Assembly: GCA_038199755.1 (NCBI GenBank)
Contig: JBBPYR010000188.1
Coordinates: 1 to 10,084 of the forward strand
DNA: 10,084 nt
Source of the DNA: JBBPYR01 sp038199755
Lineage (GTDB): Bacteria; Chloroflexota; Ktedonobacteria; Ktedonobacterales; Ktedonobacteraceae
Direction of reading: 5' to 3'
A model generated the notes under the pieces. It was not told where the DNA came from and searched no databases. It saw nothing but the letters and a program-made list of their open reading frames with translations. The position numbers and the translations under genes are program-made. Below, piece by piece: positions 7,197 to 10,084 of this stretch (the stretch's first letter is position 1; the number at the start of each line of letters is the position of its first letter).

Positions 7197-7233
7197 CATA
7201 CAACATTGTATGCCATGAGGCAGAAGATCTACA
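7197..7233 (-). promoter_or_regulatory. Candidate pdh operon promoter and palindromic operator
   Basis: CATACAA-CA-TTGTATG at 7197-7212 is a perfect 7-bp inverted repeat with a 2-nt centre, 55 nt upstream of pdhA. On the minus strand it contains TACAAT (7205-7210), a good -10. The matching -35 region (TGTAGA, 7228-7233, 17 nt away) is weak. A site covering the -10 fits repression of the operon. An alternative promoter further downstream (TTATTT about 17 nt after TTGTAT) cannot be excluded. Confidence 0.4.
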
Positions 7234-7287
7234 CCATCGTATCTCTTTCCTGTTCGCGCATTTCCTGAAATATTGTACCATATCTAC

Positions 7288-7363
7288 AAAGAGGACACCC
7301 GTAAAAAGAAGCCTCTTCAATAATCTGTTATTGAAGAGGCTTCTTTTTACGGGTGTCCTCTTT
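7288..7363. terminator. 36-bp perfect inverted repeat, probable bidirectional terminator
   Basis: Arms at 7288-7323 and 7328-7363 are exact complements over 36 bp around a 4-nt loop (TCTG). The inner 16 bp (GAAGCCTCTTCAATAA) are flanked by A5 on the left and T5 on the right, so each strand reads as a hairpin followed by a T run, the form of an intrinsic terminator. The outer 13 bp (AAAGAGGACACCC and its complement) then pair beyond the T run, which is not usual. It lies between the HU gene, whose stop is about 155 nt away, and the pdh promoter. Confidence 0.75.
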
Positions 7364-7517
7364 CGAATGACCCGAGTTTTGCTGGTAACAGTGAGTGACG
7401 CGCTTCTGTGAGAAGAACACCACTACATTTCAGGAACTGCCGTGAAGCCCCGCCTTGTAGTGGTTACGGTTGGCAATGGTGCCGGGGACGAGACGAGACT
7501 GCCAGAGTAGCGCAAGG
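7364..7517. other. HU 3' untranslated stretch with a 9-bp inverted repeat
   Basis: The region after the HU stop has no credible gene. ACCACTACA (7419-7427) pairs exactly with TGTAGTGGT (7456-7464) around 28 nt. A short hairpin AGTAGC-GCAAG-GCTACT (7506-7522) spans the HU stop codon. Neither has a T run, so termination is left to the 36-bp repeat further on. The stretch would then be a structured 3' untranslated region. Confidence 0.35.
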
Positions 7518-7838
7518 CTACTTCTTGACAACAGCGTCTGAGAGTTCTTTGCCAGGGGAGAAGCGCACGCGGTCCTTCGCAGGCACCTCAATGTTTTCTC
7601 CACTGCGCGGGTTGACTCCTCTACGGGCCGCACTTGTGCGCACCTTAAAAGAGCCGAAACCGACGAGGCGTACCTCATTGCCTGACTCGAGTGCCTCACG
7701 AATAGCACTCAATGTGGCTTCCAAGACCTCGGCAGCCTGTTTCTGCGAAAGCTTGGCCTCCTGAGAAATGCGTTTCGCCAACTCCTGGCGACCAATGGTC
7801 TTTGACGTGGTTTCCTTTGCGGATTTAGCTTCAGCCAT
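7518..7838 (-). CDS. hup: HU-family DNA-binding protein
   Basis: Small nucleoid protein that dimerises and bends DNA. The 106-residue product shows the HU fold: helices at about 17-52 (GRQELAKRISQEAKLSQKQAAEVLE), the signature VGFGSFKVRTSAARRGVNPRSG (59-80), the DNA-grasping beta arm ending in ENIEVPAKDRVRF, and the C-terminal helix SPGKELSDAVVKK. It is about 15 residues longer than a standard 90-residue HU because of an N-terminal Lys/Ala/Thr-rich tail (MAEAKSAKETTSKT). ATG at 7838 has a perfect AGGAGG (7850-7855) but at 11 nt, rather far. It stands alone between two long hairpins with its own promoter. IHF-like function cannot be excluded, but HU is more likely. Confidence 0.93.
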   Translation of the reverse strand: MAEAKSAKETTSKTIGRQELAKRISQEAKLSQKQAAEVLEATLSAIREALESGNEVRLVGFGSFKVRTSAARRGVNPRSGENIEVPAKDRVRFSPGKELSDAVVKK

Positions 7839-7952
7839 AGGTTCAATATCCTCCTAAAGCAACAAACGGCATATGTTGCTACCTACTTATCCCAAAACAG
7901 AGCGATGTTGGGCTTGTGAAGCGGCATCACGAGACCTCACTGTGCCGTTAGG

Positions 7953-7982
7953 AGTATAGCATGGAGTGCGACCAAAAAACAA
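7953..7982 (-). promoter_or_regulatory. Candidate hup promoter, extended -10 type
   Basis: On the minus strand TGCTATACT (7953-7961) matches an extended -10 (TGnTATAAT) with one difference. An acceptable -35, TTGTTT (7977-7982), lies 18 nt upstream and falls inside the right-hand hairpin. The start would be near 7946, giving a leader of about 108 nt. That leader contains CGGCA/TGCCG pairs. Confidence 0.55.
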
Positions 7983-8030
7983 GGGGAACGCGGCACCAGA
8001 TGCCGCGTCCCTCTTGTTTTTTGGTCACAC
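7966..8030. terminator. Long hairpin after the MBL hydrolase gene, bidirectional terminator
   Basis: Arms 7970-7995 and 8001-8026 pair over 26 bp with two mismatches around CCAGA; GTG/CAC at 7966-7968 and 8028-8030 extends it. The core ACGCGGCA/TGCCGCGT is GC-rich. An A6 run on one side and a T6 run on the other let it work in both directions, and GACC/GGTC closes it beyond the T run. It starts about 16 nt after the stop of the hydrolase gene, as expected for its terminator. Confidence 0.8.
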
Positions 8031-8045
8031 ACGCCAGTTTCAAGC

Positions 8046-9074
8046 TTAAACAGGCGTGTATAGAATCATTTCTCCCTGCAATTGCTGCTTAACCGTTCCC
8101 TTGTAACGCATATATTCCAGATGAGCCAACACCTCAGCCGCTGCCATACGCTTCGCCTCGTTATTACCGAGCCGCTTCTCTGAGAAAAGCTGCATCGTCA
8201 CTTGATAGGCATTCTGCGGACCCTCCGCCAGTACACCCAAGATCTGCCTCTCACGATCAGCATGATGCTGGATAATCTCCGCGCTGCGTCCAGCTAGATC
8301 GCTAAAAGGCTCCCCATGCCCCGGCAACACATTCGTTGCAGGCAAAGAAGACACCTTCACCAGCGAATCCAGGAAATCGTGCAACGGATTAGGCCGTTCA
8401 TCATAGGAGTACAGGCCAATGTTCGGCGTGATGCGTGGCAAAACATGATCGGCGGACAGAAACACACCATCGCTTTCACGCAGCAAACAGATTTGACCGT
8501 CCGAATGGCCCGGCACCCAGATCACCCGGTAATCCTCGCCCAGCAGGGAAAGGTGTGCTCCATCCTCTACCAACTGGAACACCTCGTGTGGGGGCACGCG
8601 AATAATATCGCGCATCACCTCTGGATCCACTTTCATAAACCATAAATCGGTCGGTGGCATGCCATGTTGCAAGAAAAACTGCGAGACGCGCTGAAAGCGG
8701 TCGGGCATCTTGCCACCAAAACCAAACTGCATCACTTCCTCATCAATAGGGTGCATATAGGCAACGGCACCGCTCTTCTCCTGCAGTTCGCCGGAAAGAC
8801 CCACATGGTCGGGGTGATGATGTGTCAGCACAATCGCCTTGAGCCTATCAATACTCAAGCCTGCCCGTTGCAGACCGGCTGTCAGGGCCGCACGTGCATC
8901 CGGCGTTCCCATGCCCGCGTCAACCAAGACCCAGCCATCCTTGCCCACCAGCGCATACATATTGACAGTGCGTAAAGGGAACGGGATCGGCACAGTAATC
9001 TTCCAAATAGCAGGCGCTACTTCGCGGGCCTCTGGTAATGGTTCATCCGCTCTGCGTGGTACAGCTTGTTGCAT
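8046..9074 (-). CDS. Metallo-beta-lactamase-fold hydrolase (glyoxalase II / LACTB2-like)
   Basis: Zinc-dependent hydrolase of the metallo-beta-lactamase superfamily, 342 residues. Metal-binding motifs are complete: VDAGMGTPD (51-59), THHHPDH (84-90, with H85, H87, D89, H90), H190 in WVPGHSDGQ, D208 in LSADHVLP and H253 in LPGHGEPF. After the catalytic part (about 20-260) comes a helical tail (260-342, from AEIIQHHADRERQILGVLAE to LEYMRYKGTVKQQ), shaped like the winged-helix C-terminus of LACTB2-type proteins. There is no signal peptide, so it should be cytosolic. Substrates in this group range from thioesters to RNA, and the sequence does not choose among them; a beta-lactamase role is unlikely. 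ATG at 9074 with AAGGA about 12 nt upstream. It is a single-gene unit with a good promoter and terminator. Confidence 0.9.
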   Translation of the reverse strand: MQQAVPRRADEPLPEAREVAPAIWKITVPIPFPLRTVNMYALVGKDGWVLVDAGMGTPDARAALTAGLQRAGLSIDRLKAIVLTHHHPDHVGLSGELQEKSGAVAYMHPIDEEVMQFGFGGKMPDRFQRVSQFFLQHGMPPTDLWFMKVDPEVMRDIIRVPPHEVFQLVEDGAHLSLLGEDYRVIWVPGHSDGQICLLRESDGVFLSADHVLPRITPNIGLYSYDERPNPLHDFLDSLVKVSSLPATNVLPGHGEPFSDLAGRSAEIIQHHADRERQILGVLAEGPQNAYQVTMQLFSEKRLGNNEAKRMAAAEVLAHLEYMRYKGTVKQQLQGEMILYTPV

Positions 9075-9151
9075 GATATCGCGTAATCCTTCGTGTTGTG
9101 TCTATAACGGTGTCATCGTTTGCCCTGCAAACAAATATTTGCTCTCGTTTG

Positions 9152-9181
9152 ATTGTATGGTGTTACAAGAGGGGTTGTCAA
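9152..9181 (-). promoter_or_regulatory. Promoter of the MBL-fold hydrolase gene
   Basis: On the minus strand TTGACA (9176-9181), an 18-nt spacer and TACAAT (9152-9157) form the best sigma-70-type promoter in the window. The start would be near 9145, about 70 nt before the ATG. The palindrome CAAATATTTG (9132-9141) lies just downstream of the start and could be an operator. Confidence 0.7.
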
Positions 9182-9413
9182 ATGAAGCACTGTATCAAAC
9201 TGATGCCCTGTTTCAGAAAAAGTACCGCAGAATGACTTTCTTGATCCAGATAACTTGTGCCAAGATGAAGACATTTGTTTTGATTTGCCAGTCATTCATC
9301 TGCAAAACACCTCCACAAGTGATACCTCTGTAGAGTATACTAATGATAGGGAAGCACTTCCACACTCTTCCACAGGAAATGCACGATATTCGTACGCTAT
9401 GACAAGTCTCTAG
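9157..9413 (+). pseudogene. Candidate small gene broken by a -1 frameshift
   Basis: From the ATG at 9157 one frame reads MVLQEGLSNEALYQTDALFQKK and, after a run of five A (9217-9221), goes on in poorly coding-like sequence to a stop at 9331. The frame one base back is open from 9204 to the TAG at 9411. From the A run it reads as hydrophilic, protein-like sequence (VPQNDFLDPDNLCQDEDICF, later EYTNDREALPHSSTGNARYS). Joined at the A run, the two halves give roughly 85 residues without similarity I recognise. The second frame has no ATG or GTG start of its own. Possible readings are a decayed gene, a sequencing error in the A run, or frameshifting. The stop is 37 nt before the next gene. It overlaps the divergent hydrolase promoter, which argues for caution. 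Confidence 0.3.
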
Positions 9414-9427
9414 CCCACCTATATAGC
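9399..9427 (+). promoter_or_regulatory. Candidate promoter of the right-end gene
   Basis: ATGACA (9399-9404), 17 nt, then TATAGC (9422-9427). The -35 differs from TTGACA by one base; the -10 is only fair. The leader would be about 15-20 nt. Just before the start codon GAGAAA-GGAT-TTTCTC (9435-9450) forms a 6-bp inverted repeat with the Shine-Dalgarno in its loop. Confidence 0.35.
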
Positions 9428-9450
9428 TATAGCTGAGAAAGGATTTTCTC

Positions 9451-10080
9451 GTGCAACAGCAGCAGCAACAATCCTTTAGATTCCTATCTGTACTGCTCAT
9501 AATAATTGGAGGGCTGCTGTTCATTTTATTCTACGTCATTCCTTTTTTATCTTCCCAAGGGATCGGTACTCCTGGCTATTCAGATGAGCATGAACAAGCT
9601 TATCAGCTTGCGCAGTCAGTACAAGCATATCGTAAGAGGCATCCATCTCCAGGGAACTATGCACAAGTTGCGATCAGACAGAAATACAGTGATGGCCCCT
9701 CTTCTAAATGGGATACTTCGGACGTTTATGAAGGCTTTGACGACATAGATGGGGAAAATAGTACACATAGTGAACAATATGCCCATCAATGGATACTTAG
9801 CACTATTGAAATTTATAAAAAGCTTACAAGCTGGTCGCAAGTTACAGGACTTGATATTGTCTTCTATACGCAGGTTCGGGTATGCCGAAAATGCCAGATC
9901 GATATGCGATCATGGCCTAATGTGTATCAGAAAAGTGCAACGAAACCGTTCTCTGCTCTATGGACATTTGAGACAAACATCCAATCGTCAGTTCTTGGTT
10001 CCTCCACCGTAGTTTCACATGCCGTTTCCGACATGCCAGAGCTACCGATGTCCCCAAGCGTCAATTCCCCTAGAACTTAG
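9451..10080 (+). CDS. Membrane-anchored protein with a putative deaminase-fold domain
   Basis: A complete 209-residue protein that I do not recognise as a named family. It starts at GTG 9451 with AAAGGA about 7 nt upstream; no other start exists in the first half. Residues 2-7 are six Gln in a row, and 11-33 form one hydrophobic segment (FLSVLLIIIGGLLFILFYVI), either a membrane anchor or an uncleaved signal. A soluble region follows with GNYAQVAIRQKY (68-79), HSEQYAHQWI (106-115), and LDIVFYTQVRVCRKCQIDM (134-152), then a Ser/Pro-rich tail from about 178. H106-x-E108 and C145-x-x-C148 about 36 residues later, with a strand just before the Cys pair, match the zinc/catalytic pattern H-x-E ... 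C-x-x-C of the cytidine deaminase fold, as in bacterial toxin-type nucleic acid deaminases. The usual Pro before the first Cys is Val. Sequence here is AT-richer than the rest, suggesting transfer. The gene call is good; the deaminase reading is inference. Confidence 0.8.
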   Translation: MQQQQQQSFRFLSVLLIIIGGLLFILFYVIPFLSSQGIGTPGYSDEHEQAYQLAQSVQAYRKRHPSPGNYAQVAIRQKYSDGPSSKWDTSDVYEGFDDIDGENSTHSEQYAHQWILSTIEIYKKLTSWSQVTGLDIVFYTQVRVCRKCQIDMRSWPNVYQKSATKPFSALWTFETNIQSSVLGSSTVVSHAVSDMPELPMSPSVNSPRT

Positions 10081-10084
10081 GGTA

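Noticed and set aside
7364..7517. tRNA or other stable RNA gene after HU
   Set aside because: The 9-bp inverted repeat does not belong to a cloverleaf, and no T-loop or anticodon arm is seen.
8046..9074. True beta-lactamase
   Set aside because: No signal peptide, and the helical C-terminal tail and motif context fit the glyoxalase II/LACTB2 side of the superfamily.
8839..9333. Plus-strand open frame of 164 codons running from the hydrolase gene into the gap
   Set aside because: Its first 80 codons are the antisense of the hydrolase start. Only the part from 9157 looks like protein and it is treated separately as a broken frame.

Overview
The window looks like a piece of a bacterial chromosome of fairly high GC. 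Gene order, protein sequences and loose intergenic spacing suggest a Ktedonobacter-like Chloroflexota, but this is an impression from recall, not a search. Eight complete genes lie on the minus strand and one complete gene on the plus strand at the right end.

Layout from the right end of the minus strand. A metallo-beta-lactamase-fold hydrolase (8046-9074) has a good promoter (TTGACA-18-TACAAT) and ends at a long hairpin (7966-8030). An HU-type nucleoid protein (7518-7838) follows, with an extended -10 promoter abutting that hairpin. A 36-bp perfect inverted repeat (7288-7363) then separates HU from the pyruvate dehydrogenase operon: E1-alpha (6117-7142), E1-beta (5099-6097), lipoyl-bearing E2 (3710-5080) and, 26 nt after E2, a YmdB-type macrodomain protein (3150-3683). 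No E3 gene is present. Next is an intergenic block built from a 38-bp tandem repeat and an inverted diverged copy (2931-3082). It is followed by a PadR-family regulator with a 23-bp palindrome at its promoter (2315-2866), and by two genes of the M24 'pita-bread' peptidase fold, methionine aminopeptidase (1398-2207) and Xaa-Pro aminopeptidase (36-1322). The aminopeptidase pair has its own promoter with two 16-bp operator-like repeats.

The right end (about 9150-10080) differs from the rest. It is more AT-rich (one 60-nt line in the gene there is 37% GC, against 60% in a line inside E1-alpha) and is transcribed the other way. It holds a plus-strand gene for a membrane-anchored protein whose C-terminal half carries an HSE ... 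CRKC pattern like the zinc site of the cytidine deaminase fold. Just upstream is a reading frame that looks coding but is broken by a -1 shift at a run of five A. This is the part most likely to hold something undescribed.

How the genes work together: PdhABC make acetyl-CoA, and the macrodomain protein may act on ADP-ribose adducts or O-acetyl-ADP-ribose near that complex. Map and PepP trim protein N-termini and proline-containing peptides. HU organises DNA. The PadR regulator has no obvious transporter or enzyme partner here; its own promoter and possibly the map promoter are candidate targets.
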